From Planctomycetota bacterium (GTDB taxonomy: Bacteria > Planctomycetota > J058), in contig JAHBXY010000055.1 of assembly GCA_019636275.1 (NCBI GenBank), forward strand, positions 1 to 51,095: 51,095 nucleotides of DNA, given 5' to 3'. Position 1 is the stretch's first letter. The number at the start of each line of letters is the position of its first letter. Below, piece by piece: positions 36,200 to 45,773 of this stretch. The notes under the pieces were generated by a model that worked only from the letters and a program-made list of their open reading frames with translations, made no database searches and had not been told where the DNA came from. Made by a program: the position numbers and the translations under genes.

Positions 36200-36982
36200 A
36201 TGCGCATCGTCGTCTGCCTCAAGCCCGTCCCCGACACCGCGGCCCGCATCAAGGTCCACAAGGACGGCACCCGCGTCGATCCGGAGGGCGTGAAGTTCGT
36301 CCTCGGCCCCTACGACGCGCGGACGATCGCCAAGGCGATCGAGCTGCGCGGCGCCGCGGGCGGCGGCAACGAGGTCGTAGCGATCTCGGCCGGCGCGGCG
36401 TCGGGCGAGGCCGAGGCCAAGAAGCGCATCAAGGACGCCCTGGCCCTCGGCGCCGACCGCGGCGTGTTCATCGCCGACCCGACGCCCGAGAACCGCGACC
36501 CGCTGGCGACCGCCAAGGCGCTCGCGGCCGCGATCAAGGGCCTCGACGGCTTCGACCTCGTCTTCTGCGGCCGCCAGGCCGTCGACGACCAGGCGCTCTC
36601 GGTCGGCCCCATGCTCGCGACGCTGCTGGGCGTCCCCTGCGTGACCGACGCCGTGGGCATGGAGGTCCAGGGCTCGACCGCGCGCGTGCGCCGCGCCGCC
36701 GAGGGCCGCACCGAGGTGGTCGAGGTCCAGCTCCCGGCCGTGATCACCGGCCAGCGCGACCTCGCCGACGAGCAGTACCCCAAGCTGAAGGAGATCCTGG
36801 CCGCCGGCAAGAAGCCCATCGCGGACTTCAAGTTCGACTGGCCCGCGACGCCGGCCTACCACGTCGTGTCGCTGAGCCCGCCGCCCGAGCCGATCGCCGG
36901 CAAGATCGTCGGCAAGGGGCCGGAGGCGGTGCCGGAGCTGTTCAAGCTCCTGCAGTCCGAGGCCAAGGTCCTGACCTTCTAA
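36200..36982 (+). CDS. etfB: Electron transfer flavoprotein subunit beta
   Basis: A 260-residue ETF beta subunit of normal length. V-C-L-K-P-V-P-D-T at the N-terminus, the signature region F-V-L-G-P-Y-D-A-R-T-I-A-K-A, the AMP-binding part C-G-R-Q-A-V-D-D-Q, and the C-terminal anchor K-I-V-G-K-G are present. It forms a heterodimer with EtfA and passes electrons from acyl-CoA dehydrogenases to the membrane quinone pool. GAGGAGAG lies just before the ATG at 36200. It lies between gcdH and etfA in one operon; a 72-base gap separates it from gcdH. Confidence 0.95.
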   Translation: MRIVVCLKPVPDTAARIKVHKDGTRVDPEGVKFVLGPYDARTIAKAIELRGAAGGGNEVVAISAGAASGEAEAKKRIKDALALGADRGVFIADPTPENRDPLATAKALAAAIKGLDGFDLVFCGRQAVDDQALSVGPMLATLLGVPCVTDAVGMEVQGSTARVRRAAEGRTEVVEVQLPAVITGQRDLADEQYPKLKEILAAGKKPIADFKFDWPATPAYHVVSLSPPPEPIAGKIVGKGPEAVPELFKLLQSEAKVLTF

Positions 36983-37010
36983 CCCCACCCAGCCGCAGAG
37001 GTCCCCCACC

Positions 37011-37979
37011 ATGAAGATCCTGGTCATCGCCGAGCATCGCGGCGGGAAGTTCAAGAAGGGCGCGCTCGAGTGCATCGCGCAGGCGACGCGCCTGGGCGGC
37101 GAGGTCGTGGCCCTGGTCATCGGCGGCCCGGACGCCAAGGCCGGCGCCGCCAGCCTGGGCAAGCAGGGCGCGGCCCGCGTGCTCGCGGCCACGGCCGACT
37201 GGCTCGAGCGCTTCAACGGCGACGCCTACGCGCGCATCGCCGCCGACGTCGTCAAGGCCGAGAAGCCCGACGCCGTGCTCCTCGCCGCCACGCTCGACGG
37301 CAAGGACGTGGCCCCGCGCCTGGCCGCGCACCTCGACGTGGGCTACGCGCCCGACTGCACCAAGGTCGAGGCCGAGGGCGGGCGGCTGAAGCTGGTCCGG
37401 CCGCTCTACGCCGGCAAGGCCTACGCGACGGTGAAGCTGAACTCGAGCCCGCAGCTCGTCTCGATCCGCCCGAACAGCTACCCCCTGCTCGAGCAGGAGA
37501 AGGGCGACGCGGCCGTGAGCGACGTGGCGCTGAGCATCTCGGCCGCCGACGTGCGCTCGAAGGTGGTCGAGGTCGAGGCGGCCAAGACCGAGAAGGCCGA
37601 CCTGTCCGAGGCCGAGATCATCGTCTCGGGCGGCCGCGGCCTGAAGGGCCCGGAGAACTTCCCGCTGCTCGAGGAGTTCGCCAAGGAGATCGGGGCCACG
37701 GTCGGCGCCTCGCGCGCCGTCGTCGACGCCGGCTGGCGCCCGCACGGCGACCAGGTCGGCCAGACGGGCAAGACCGTGGCGCCGAACCTCTACTTCGCCA
37801 TCGGCATCTCCGGCGCGATCCAGCACCTCGCCGGCATGTCCACCTCGAAGGTCATCGTCGCCGTCAACAAGGACGCCGACGCCCCGATCTTCAAGGTGGC
37901 CTCCTACGGCATCGTCGGCGACCTGTTCGAGGTCGTGCCGAAGATGACCGAGGAGGTGCGCAAGCTGAAGAAGGGCTGA
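37011..37979 (+). CDS. etfA: Electron transfer flavoprotein subunit alpha
   Basis: A 322-residue ETF alpha subunit. I-L-V-I-A-E-H-R-G-G opens the protein; the FAD-binding C-terminal half has S-G-G-R-G-L-K-G, A-S-R-A-V-V-D-A-G-W, Q-V-G-Q-T-G-K-T-V-A-P and I-G-I-S-G-A-I-Q-H-L-A-G-M. AGAGG lies nine bases before the ATG. It follows etfB by 28 bases. The pair next to a glutaryl-CoA-type dehydrogenase suggests dedicated electron removal from that enzyme. An rpiB gene follows on the same strand. Confidence 0.95.
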   Translation: MKILVIAEHRGGKFKKGALECIAQATRLGGEVVALVIGGPDAKAGAASLGKQGAARVLAATADWLERFNGDAYARIAADVVKAEKPDAVLLAATLDGKDVAPRLAAHLDVGYAPDCTKVEAEGGRLKLVRPLYAGKAYATVKLNSSPQLVSIRPNSYPLLEQEKGDAAVSDVALSISAADVRSKVVEVEAAKTEKADLSEAEIIVSGGRGLKGPENFPLLEEFAKEIGATVGASRAVVDAGWRPHGDQVGQTGKTVAPNLYFAIGISGAIQHLAGMSTSKVIVAVNKDADAPIFKVASYGIVGDLFEVVPKMTEEVRKLKKG

Positions 37980-38052
37980 GGCCCCTCGCTCGCCCCGGCG
38001 CGGAGGTCACCTCCGCGCCGGTCGCCTCCGCGCCGCTCGGAAGGTGGACACG

Positions 38053-38505
38053 ATGCGCATCTACGCCGCCAGCGACCACGCCGGCTTCAGCCTCAAGAAG
38101 GCCCTCGTCACCGAGGCCCGCCGCTTCGGGCACGAGGTCACCGACCTCGGCCCCGACGACGAGCAGCGGGTGGACTACCCGGACTTCGCCGCGGCGGTCG
38201 GGCGGGCCGTGGCCGGCGACCCGGGGTCGCGCGGGCTGATCTGCTGCGGCACGGGCATCGGCGTGTGCATCGCCGCCAACAAGGTGCCCGGCGTGCGCTG
38301 CGCGGTGGTCTGGGACGAGGCCACCGCGCGGCTGTCGCGCGAGCACAACGACGCCAACGTCCTGGCCATCGGCGGCCGCCTGTTCAGCGTGAACGACGCC
38401 GTGCGCATGCTCGACGTGTGGCTGACGACGAACTTCGAGGGCGGCCGCCACGCGGAGCGCGTGGAGAAGATCCGTCGCCTCGAGGACGAGGCGCGCGGCG
38501 GCTGA
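38053..38505 (+). CDS. rpiB: Ribose-5-phosphate isomerase B
   Basis: A 150-residue RpiB/LacAB-family sugar-phosphate isomerase, interconverting ribose 5-phosphate and ribulose 5-phosphate. The phosphate-binding A-S-D-H-A-G-F motif at residue 5, the active-site Cys in I-C-C-G-T-G-I-G near residue 63, and R-C-A-V-V-W-D are intact; the H-N-D-A-N-V-L-A-I-G-G-R block is typical. Start at 38053 is chosen because AAGGTGG lies five bases before it; a GTG at 38044 would overlap that ribosome site. It lies between etfA and the E1 dehydrogenase gene on the same strand, probably in the same transcript as the latter. Confidence 0.93.
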   Translation: MRIYAASDHAGFSLKKALVTEARRFGHEVTDLGPDDEQRVDYPDFAAAVGRAVAGDPGSRGLICCGTGIGVCIAANKVPGVRCAVVWDEATARLSREHNDANVLAIGGRLFSVNDAVRMLDVWLTTNFEGGRHAERVEKIRRLEDEARGG

Positions 38506-38532
38506 CGCGCGACGCCACGTCCACGGAGCAGC

Positions 38533-40779
<2,247 letters not shown>

Positions 40780-40789
40780 CCCGCCCGGG

Positions 40790-41128
40790 TCACCGCCGCA
40801 CGAGCCCCAGGATCATCAGCACGAAGCCGCTGCCCAGGCCGCCCACGACGAGGCCCGCGAGCGCGCCGACCAGCGCGCCCTCGGCACCGCCCAGCACGCC
40901 GCCGATCGCCACGCCCAGGACGAGCGCCACGACGGTGACGATCGCCTGGATGACGTTGTCCTTGACGCGGAGGTTGGGGACCAGGCCCACCTTGTCCTGC
41001 ATGACGTCGTAGCTGAGGCCGCCCGGGACGCGGGCGGGAGACGGATCCCGGGTGAGCGCCTCGCCGCAGTGGACACAGCGCTCGGCGCCGTCCTCGATCG
41101 TCTCCGCGCACATGGGGCAGGAGGTCAC
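40790..41128 (-). CDS. Small zinc-ribbon membrane protein
   Basis: A 112-residue protein: a four-Cys ribbon (C-P-M-C ... C-V-H-C, residues 4-19), a polar linker with Y-D-V-M-Q-D-K-V-G-L-V-P-N-L-R-V-K-D-N, and two closely spaced glycine-rich membrane helices (V-V-A-L-V-L-G-V-A-I-G-G-V-L-G-G and A-L-V-G-A-L-A-G-L-V-V-G-G-L-G-S-G). The glycine pattern resembles glycine-zipper proteins. The GTG at 41128 is supported by TACCCT six bases upstream, with no Shine-Dalgarno. It faces the E1 gene and is divergent from another zinc-ribbon membrane protein. Function unknown. Confidence 0.65.
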   Translation of the reverse strand: MTSCPMCAETIEDGAERCVHCGEALTRDPSPARVPGGLSYDVMQDKVGLVPNLRVKDNVIQAIVTVVALVLGVAIGGVLGGAEGALVGALAGLVVGGLGSGFVLMILGLVRR

Positions 41129-41203
41129 CCGAGGAGGGTAGCCGTCGTCTGGCCTGGTTGCCAGGTGCTTGCGATCGTCGCCACGACGAGGCACGCTGGC
41201 GCC

Positions 41204-41689
41204 ATGAAGGTCGTGGTCTGCCCCTGCGGGGCGCGCAACGTCGTCGGCGGCGACTGCATCCTGTGCGGCGAGCCGCTCGGGTCGATCGGCGCCGCCCTGG
41301 CGGCCGGCGCGGCCGTGGCCCTCGGCCTGGCCCTCGCCTGGGGGGTGGTCGGCTGGCTGACCGGCGTGCAGGCGATCTGGTTCGGCATGTTCTTCGGCGT
41401 GGCCGTGAGCGGCGCGGTGGTGCACTTCAGCTTCGGCCGCGGGTGGCTCTACCAGGCGATCGCCTCGGGGGCGACGCTCGGCGGGATCGTCCTCGGCGAG
41501 ACGCTCCTGCTGCTCCTCCTGCACGGGCGCCTCGGGTCGCTCCTGGGGCTCGAGCAGCCGAACCTGGGCCTGCTCGAGGCGATCCGCTTCGCCGTGGTCG
41601 ACGACTCCTGGTCGCTCGTGTTCGGGACCGTCGGCCTGCTGGGCGGCTTCTGGGTGTGGAAGCAGCCCGACCCGGCCGAGGACGCGTGA
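41204..41689 (+). CDS. Small zinc-ribbon membrane protein
   Basis: A 161-residue protein with a short Cys-rich N-terminus (C-P-C-G ... C-I-L-C-G, residues 6-21) and four or five membrane helices, among them A-A-V-A-L-G-L-A-L-A-W-G-V-V-G-W and L-G-G-I-V-L-G-E-T-L-L-L-L-L-L. It ends K-Q-P-D-P-A-E-D-A. Upstream TTGCGA-N17-CACGCT ends six bases before the ATG, again a leaderless arrangement. It is followed 14 bases later by cinA. Function unknown. Confidence 0.68.
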   Translation: MKVVVCPCGARNVVGGDCILCGEPLGSIGAALAAGAAVALGLALAWGVVGWLTGVQAIWFGMFFGVAVSGAVVHFSFGRGWLYQAIASGATLGGIVLGETLLLLLLHGRLGSLLGLEQPNLGLLEAIRFAVVDDSWSLVFGTVGLLGGFWVWKQPDPAEDA

Positions 41690-41702
41690 GATACTCGGGC
41701 GG

Positions 41703-42983
41703 ATGCCCACCCCCCTCCGCGCCGGGATCGTCACGATCGGCTCCGAGCTGACCTCCGGCACCCGGTTCGACACCAACTCCCCCTGGCTGGCCAAGCGCCT
41801 GGCGCCGCTCGGCATCGAGGCCTGGGTGCACCGCTCCGTCCCCGACGACCTCGAGGCGATCGCCCGCGCCTTCGACGAGACCGTCGCCCAGGCGCAGGTG
41901 GTCATCAGCACCGGCGGCCTCGGGCCCACCTCCGACGACCTGACGCGCGACGCGCTGGCCCGGCTCCTCGGCGTGGACCTCGTCTTCGACGCGCCCTCGT
42001 GGGAGGCGATCGAGGCGCGCTTCGCCGCCTTCGGCCGCACGCCGTCGGAGAGCAACCGCCGCCAGGCCGAGTTCCCCCGCGGCGCGCGGGTCCTGGCGAC
42101 CGACGTCGGCACGGCCGCCGGCTTCGTCGTCGAGCGCCGCGGCGTCCCGATCTACGCCGTCCCGGGCGTGCCGCGAGAGATGCGCTGGATGTGGGAGCGC
42201 TACCTCGAGCCCGACCTGCGCGCCCTCGGCGGCGCGGCGCGCGCCGTGCGCGCGTTCCGCTGCGTGGGGATCGCCGAGAGCGCGCTGGGCGAGCGCCTGC
42301 GCGAGGTCGAGGCGACCGCCGGGGTCGAGGTGCGCTACGCGGTCGAGGAGGCGGCCGGCACGATCGAGGTCCGCCTCCTCACGCCGCCCGACGTCGACGC
42401 CGAGGCCCTGGCCGCGCGCGCCCACGCGCTCGTCGGCGCGCACCACGTGTGCGCCACCGGCGAGGACTCGCTCGCCGAGGGCGTCGGCCGCCTGCTCCTC
42501 GGGCGCGGCCTGACGGTGGCCACCGCCGAGTCGTGCACCGGCGGGCGCATCGCCGCCGCGCTCACGGCGATCCCCGGCATCTCGGGGGCCTTCCTCGAGG
42601 GCCTGGTCACCTACAGCAACGAGGCCAAGACGCGCCTCCTCGGCGTGCCCGCAGAGGTCATCGCCGACCGCGGCGCCGTCTCGGCGGAGGTCGCCCGCGC
42701 CATGGCCCAGGGCGCGCGCGAGCGCGCCGGCGCCGACTGGGCCGTCGCCACGACCGGCGTGGCAGGTCCCGGCGGCGGGTCGGCCGAGAAGCCGGTGGGC
42801 CTCGTGCACCTCGCCGTGGCCGGGCGCGACGGCGCGATCCACCACGTCGAGCGGCGCTACCCGGGCGACCGCGACCAGGTCCAGGCCCGGGCCAGCGCCG
42901 GCGCCCTCGACCTCCTGCGGCGGGCCGTCCTGGGCGTCGTCGGCGAGCGCGACCCGGACTGGGCAGGCACCCGCCGGGCCTGA
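41703..42983 (+). CDS. cinA: CinA-like nicotinamide-nucleotide amidase / competence-damage protein
   Basis: A 426-residue two-domain CinA protein. The N-terminal molybdopterin-binding-like domain (1-170) has I-G-S-E-L-T-S-G, D-T-N-S-P-W-L-A, S-T-G-G-L-G-P-T-S-D-D and V-P-G-V-P-R-E-M. The C-terminal PncC domain (about 260-415) has the catalytic-Ser region T-A-E-S-C-T-G-G and T-Y-S-N-E-A-K, then G-V-A-G-P-G-G-G. The enzyme deamidates nicotinamide mononucleotide in pyridine nucleotide salvage. GATACT lies seven bases before the ATG at 41703, so it may have its own start in addition to read-through from the upstream gene. Repeat copy 4 begins in its stop codon. Confidence 0.93.
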   Translation: MPTPLRAGIVTIGSELTSGTRFDTNSPWLAKRLAPLGIEAWVHRSVPDDLEAIARAFDETVAQAQVVISTGGLGPTSDDLTRDALARLLGVDLVFDAPSWEAIEARFAAFGRTPSESNRRQAEFPRGARVLATDVGTAAGFVVERRGVPIYAVPGVPREMRWMWERYLEPDLRALGGAARAVRAFRCVGIAESALGERLREVEATAGVEVRYAVEEAAGTIEVRLLTPPDVDAEALAARAHALVGAHHVCATGEDSLAEGVGRLLLGRGLTVATAESCTGGRIAAALTAIPGISGAFLEGLVTYSNEAKTRLLGVPAEVIADRGAVSAEVARAMAQGARERAGADWAVATTGVAGPGGGSAEKPVGLVHLAVAGRDGAIHHVERRYPGDRDQVQARASAGALDLLRRAVLGVVGERDPDWAGTRRA

Positions 42984-43075
42984 GGTGTGCTCGACGGCCT
43001 CGCCTCGCGAGGCTGCTCCGATCGAAGGCTGGTCATCAGGACTCGCCGGCGAGCGTCGATGCTTCATGCCCTCTG
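42981..43075 (+). repeat. Dispersed structured repeat, copy 4 (short form)
   Basis: Head (TGAGGTGTGCTCGACGG) starts at the stop codon of cinA and the tail (GATCGAAGGCTGGTCATCA ... CTCGCCGGCGAG ... GTCGATGCTTCATGC) is nearly identical to copies 1 and 2, but the long GC stem is missing and replaced by GCCTCGCCTCGCGAGGC, itself a short hairpin. TACGCT at about 43102 could be the -10 of the following lipid kinase gene. Confidence 0.85.
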
Positions 43076-43130
43076 AGCCGCCCCGATCGGCGGGACTCCG
43101 CTACGCTGGGGTGGGGGCCGGGAGCAGGCC

Positions 43131-44009
43131 GTGCGGGTCTGCGTCGTCGCCAACCCCTCCGCCGGCAACGCCGACGCGCTCGAGCGCCTCGAGGCGCTGC
43201 GCCCGGTCACGGTCTGGCGCGCGAGCGACGCGCAGGCGACGGCCACCCTGGCGGAGCGCGCCGCCCGCGAGGGCTTCGACCGCATCGTCGCGGCCGGCGG
43301 CGACGGGACCGTGGCCCGCGTGGTCGCCGGCCTGGGCCCCTGGCGGGAGCGGGTGGTCCTGGGCCTCCTACCGCTCGGCACCGGCAACGACCTGGCGCGC
43401 ACCCTGGGGCTGCCGCCCGACCCGCTCGCGGCGCTCGACCTCGCGCTCGGCGGCGGAGCGGAGCGGCGCCTGGACCTGATCGAGGTGCGCGTGGGCGGCG
43501 GCGCGCCGCGCCTGTGCGTCAACGCGGCCCAGGGCGGCTTCTCGGGTCAGGTGGACGAGGGCCTCGACGAGGAGACCAAGGCCGCCTGGGGGCCGCTGGC
43601 CTACGTGCGGGCGGCGCTGTCGACGCTCCCCGACCTGACCGCCTACGCGGTCACGCTCGCGCTCGACGACGCGGCGCCCGAGCGCCTGGACGCGGTCAAC
43701 GTCGTCGTGGCCAACGGCAAGACGGTCGGCGGCGGCGTGCGGGTGGCGCCGGACGCCGACCCGGGCGACGGCCTCCTCGACGTCGTCGTCGTGCGCGCCG
43801 GCTCTGCGCTCGCGCTGGCCGGCGTCGGCGCGCGCCTCGTCGCCGGCAACGTGCTCGCGAGCGACCTCGTCGTGCACCGCCGCGCGCGGCGGGTCCGCCT
43901 GAGCGCGCGGCCGACGATGCCCTTCAACGCCGACGGCGACCTCCTGCCGCCCGGGGACCTCGACCTGGTCGTGCTGCCCGGCGCGCTGCGCGTCGTCTCG
44001 GGCGAGTGA
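43131..44009 (+). CDS. Diacylglycerol/lipid kinase family protein (YegS-like), second of two
   Basis: A 292-residue lipid kinase paralogous to the one at 33863. A-N-P-S-A-G-N-A-D, A-A-G-G-D-G-T-V-A and P-L-G-T-G-N-D-L-A-R-T are the nucleotide and substrate motifs; the C-terminal half carries N-A-A-Q-G-G-F-S-G and P-D-A-D-P-G-D-G-L-L-D. The GTG at 43131 is preceded by GGGAGCAG. It stands alone, downstream of repeat copy 4 and upstream of the tandem repeat. The two paralogues differ enough to suggest different substrates. Confidence 0.87.
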   Translation: MRVCVVANPSAGNADALERLEALRPVTVWRASDAQATATLAERAAREGFDRIVAAGGDGTVARVVAGLGPWRERVVLGLLPLGTGNDLARTLGLPPDPLAALDLALGGGAERRLDLIEVRVGGGAPRLCVNAAQGGFSGQVDEGLDEETKAAWGPLAYVRAALSTLPDLTAYAVTLALDDAAPERLDAVNVVVANGKTVGGGVRVAPDADPGDGLLDVVVVRAGSALALAGVGARLVAGNVLASDLVVHRRARRVRLSARPTMPFNADGDLLPPGDLDLVVLPGALRVVSGE

Positions 44010-44011
44010 CC

Positions 44012-44297
44012 GGTGGCGCGCATCCCCGAGCGGAGGCCGCGTAGCGGCCGGAGCGAGGGCGACAGGTGCCTCACTGCGGATCGGAGCATCGAGCCGCGCG
44101 CCCGGACGTGGACATCGCGAGAACAAGCGACGGCCGCTGTGAGAGCGAAGCGAGCAGATCGAGCGGTGGCGCGCATCCCCGAGCGAAGGCCGCGAAGCGG
44201 CCGGAGCGAGGGCGACAGGTGCCTCACTGCGGATCGGAGCATCGAGCCGCGCGCCCGGACGTGGTGGACATCAGAACGAGCGACGGCGGCTGTGAGA
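44012..44297. repeat. Two tandem copies of a ~150-bp intergenic unit
   Basis: Unit 1 is 44012-44164 and unit 2 starts at 44165, a period of 153 bases; unit 2 is about 133 bases long. They share GGTGGCGCGCATCCCCGAGC, a GGCCGC-GTA-GCGGCC or GGCCGC-GAA-GCGGCC hairpin, and ACAGGTGCCTCACTGCGG. The loop base differs while both stems are intact. With the RNA gene below, this fills the gene-free stretch 44010-44468. Confidence 0.85.
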
Positions 44298-44301
44298 GTG
44301 G

Positions 44302-44437
44302 GTCAGGCGACGAGGGGTGGAGAGACCTTTGTCGCGCTCTATCCGTTGAGCTACCCCGCCACGGAGCGGCGGGGGCGGGACTCGAACCCGCAACCTCGTC
44401 CTTCGTAGGGATGGAGTCCCTCCTGCATTCGCCTGAC
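44302..44437 (-). tRNA. Circularly permuted tRNA-Arg(ACG)-like gene
   Basis: On the minus strand the order is: outer strand 44437-44429, inner strand 44423-44415, anticodon arm CATCC-CTACGAA-GGACG (44413-44397, anticodon ACG), variable AGGTT, T arm GCGGG-TTCGAGT-CCCGC (44391-44375), acceptor 3' strand CCCCGCC and discriminator G (44374-44367), linker CTCCGT, acceptor 5' strand GGCGGGG (44360-44354), TA, D arm GCTC-AACGGATA-GAGC (44351-44336), G26 (44335), then the partner strands 44327-44319 and 44310-44302. Rejoined at position 26/27 this is a 73-nt tRNA with U8, A14, G18, G19, A21, U33, G53, U54, U55, C56, A58 and C61; only pair 28-42 (A-C) fails. The outer helix is 9 perfect pairs, the inner 9 with two G-U. 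CCA is not encoded. It lies 31 bases after the CCA-adding enzyme gene on the same strand. Two decayed tandem tRNAs are the main alternative. Confidence 0.72.
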
Positions 44438-44468
44438 GGGCACTCGACCCGGCCGGCCCGCGCGCCTG

Positions 44469-45749
44469 TCACGCCCCGGCGGCGGCCAGGGCGATCGCGA
44501 GCGCGTCCTCGCGCGTCGCGGCGCGCCCCTCGAGCTGCGCCTCCTCGGCGGCGGCCAGGGCGGGGCCGAAGTGCTTCCCCGGCTTCAGCCCGGCCGCCTG
44601 CAGGTCGGCGCCGCGCACGAGCGGCGGGGCGTCGAAGCGCGCCGGCGTGGGGTCAGCGGCGAAGGCGCGCGCGCGGGCCGTGAGGTAGCGGTGCGGCTCG
44701 AGGTCGCCGTCGCCCGCCAGGAGCACGGCGCGCAGGACCTCGTCGAAGACCGGGTCGGCGCCGACGGCCCAGCGCGTGACCTCCGGCCGGCGCAGGAAGC
44801 GCTTCTGCTCGGCGACGCCCAGCTCCCACAGGCGGCCAGCGACGTCGAGGGCCTCGAGCGTCGCCCGCACCCGCTCGCGCTGCGCGTTGCTGGCCCTGAG
44901 GCGCGCGAGCGCCGCCTCGGCGGCGGCCGGGCCCGCGAGGTGCAGGGCGGCGGCCCACGCCGCGTCGACCGGGGCGTCGGCGGGCAGGGCGGCGAGCGCG
45001 CGCAGGGCGCGCGGCAGGTCGACCCGCGCCTCGGGCAGGACGTGCGCGAGCACGCCGACCTCCTCGCACAGGGCCAGCCCGCGGGCCCGCGTCGCCGCGT
45101 CGAGGACCTTCTGCAGCTCGGTGTGGACGCGCTCGGGCGAGACGCAGGCGGGGACCTCCGCCGCGTGCCCCCGGCCGGCGGCGACGGTGGCCTCGTCGAG
45201 GCGGAAGCCCAGCGCGGCGGCGAAGCGCGGCGCGCGGAGGATCCGCAGCCGGTCCTCGAGGAAGCGCGCGTGGGCGTCGCCGATCGCCCGCACGACGCCG
45301 CGCACGAGGTCGTCGCGGCCGCCGACGAAGTCGAGCACCTCGTCGTCGATCGGGTCGTAGAACAGCCCGTTGATGGTGAAGTCGCGCCGCCGCGCGTCCT
45401 CCTCGGGGCCGGTGAAGCGCACCGAGGCGGGCCGCCGGCCGTCCTCGTACTCCGCGTCGACCCGGAAGGTCGCCACCTCGACCTCGACCATGACCCCCTC
45501 GCGCGCGCGCTCGCGCACGCGCACGACGCCGAACTGCACGCCGACCGGGATCGAGCGGCGGAAGGCGGCCTGGACCTCGTCGGGTCTGGCGCTCGTGGCC
45601 ACGTCGATGTCGCTCGCCTCGCGCCCGAGCAGGCGGTCGCGCACCGAGCCGCCGGCCCACAGCGCCTGGTGCCCGCCCTCGCGCAGGCGGCGCACCACCC
45701 GCAGGGCGACCTCGCGCACGTCCGCCGGCTCCGCCTCGCTCGAGGTCAT
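44469..45749 (-). CDS. cca: CCA tRNA nucleotidyltransferase / poly(A) polymerase family protein
   Basis: A 426-residue class II nucleotidyltransferase. The head domain has A-G-G-S-V-R-D-R-L-L-G-R, the metal-binding D-I-D-V-A-T, R-R-R-D-F-T-I-N-G-L-F-Y-D and the E-D-R-L-R-I-L-R-A-P-R-F motif; S-P-E-R-V-H-T-E-L-Q-K-V-L is the next helical block. The C-terminal half lacks a clear HD motif. CCA-adding and poly(A)-adding enzymes cannot be separated safely by sequence, but CCA addition is likely. TAAGCT lies six bases before the ATG at 45749, so the mRNA is probably leaderless. The permuted tRNA-like gene follows 31 bases after the stop on the same strand, probably in the same transcript. Confidence 0.87.
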   Translation of the reverse strand: MTSSEAEPADVREVALRVVRRLREGGHQALWAGGSVRDRLLGREASDIDVATSARPDEVQAAFRRSIPVGVQFGVVRVRERAREGVMVEVEVATFRVDAEYEDGRRPASVRFTGPEEDARRRDFTINGLFYDPIDDEVLDFVGGRDDLVRGVVRAIGDAHARFLEDRLRILRAPRFAAALGFRLDEATVAAGRGHAAEVPACVSPERVHTELQKVLDAATRARGLALCEEVGVLAHVLPEARVDLPRALRALAALPADAPVDAAWAAALHLAGPAAAEAALARLRASNAQRERVRATLEALDVAGRLWELGVAEQKRFLRRPEVTRWAVGADPVFDEVLRAVLLAGDGDLEPHRYLTARARAFAADPTPARFDAPPLVRGADLQAAGLKPGKHFGPALAAAEEAQLEGRAATREDALAIALAAAGA

Positions 45750-45755
45750 GCCCCG

Positions 45756-45761
45756 AGCTTA
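45756..45761 (-). promoter_or_regulatory. Putative -10 box of a leaderless promoter (cca)
   Basis: TAAGCT on the minus strand ends six bases before the ATG at 45749; no Shine-Dalgarno lies between. Confidence 0.42.
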
Positions 45762-45773
45762 CCGCGGCGCCCC

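Noticed and set aside
44012..44300. Small minus-strand protein with an internal duplication
   Set aside because: The apparent peptide duplication simply follows the DNA tandem repeat, has no start signal and is Arg-rich.
44302..44437. Ordinary tRNA or tmRNA gene
   Set aside because: The 5' acceptor strand and D arm lie downstream of the 3' half, so a normal tRNA cannot form in order. A tmRNA is unlikely because the D arm is that of an elongator tRNA, an ACG anticodon arm is present and there is no room for a tag reading frame or pseudoknots.
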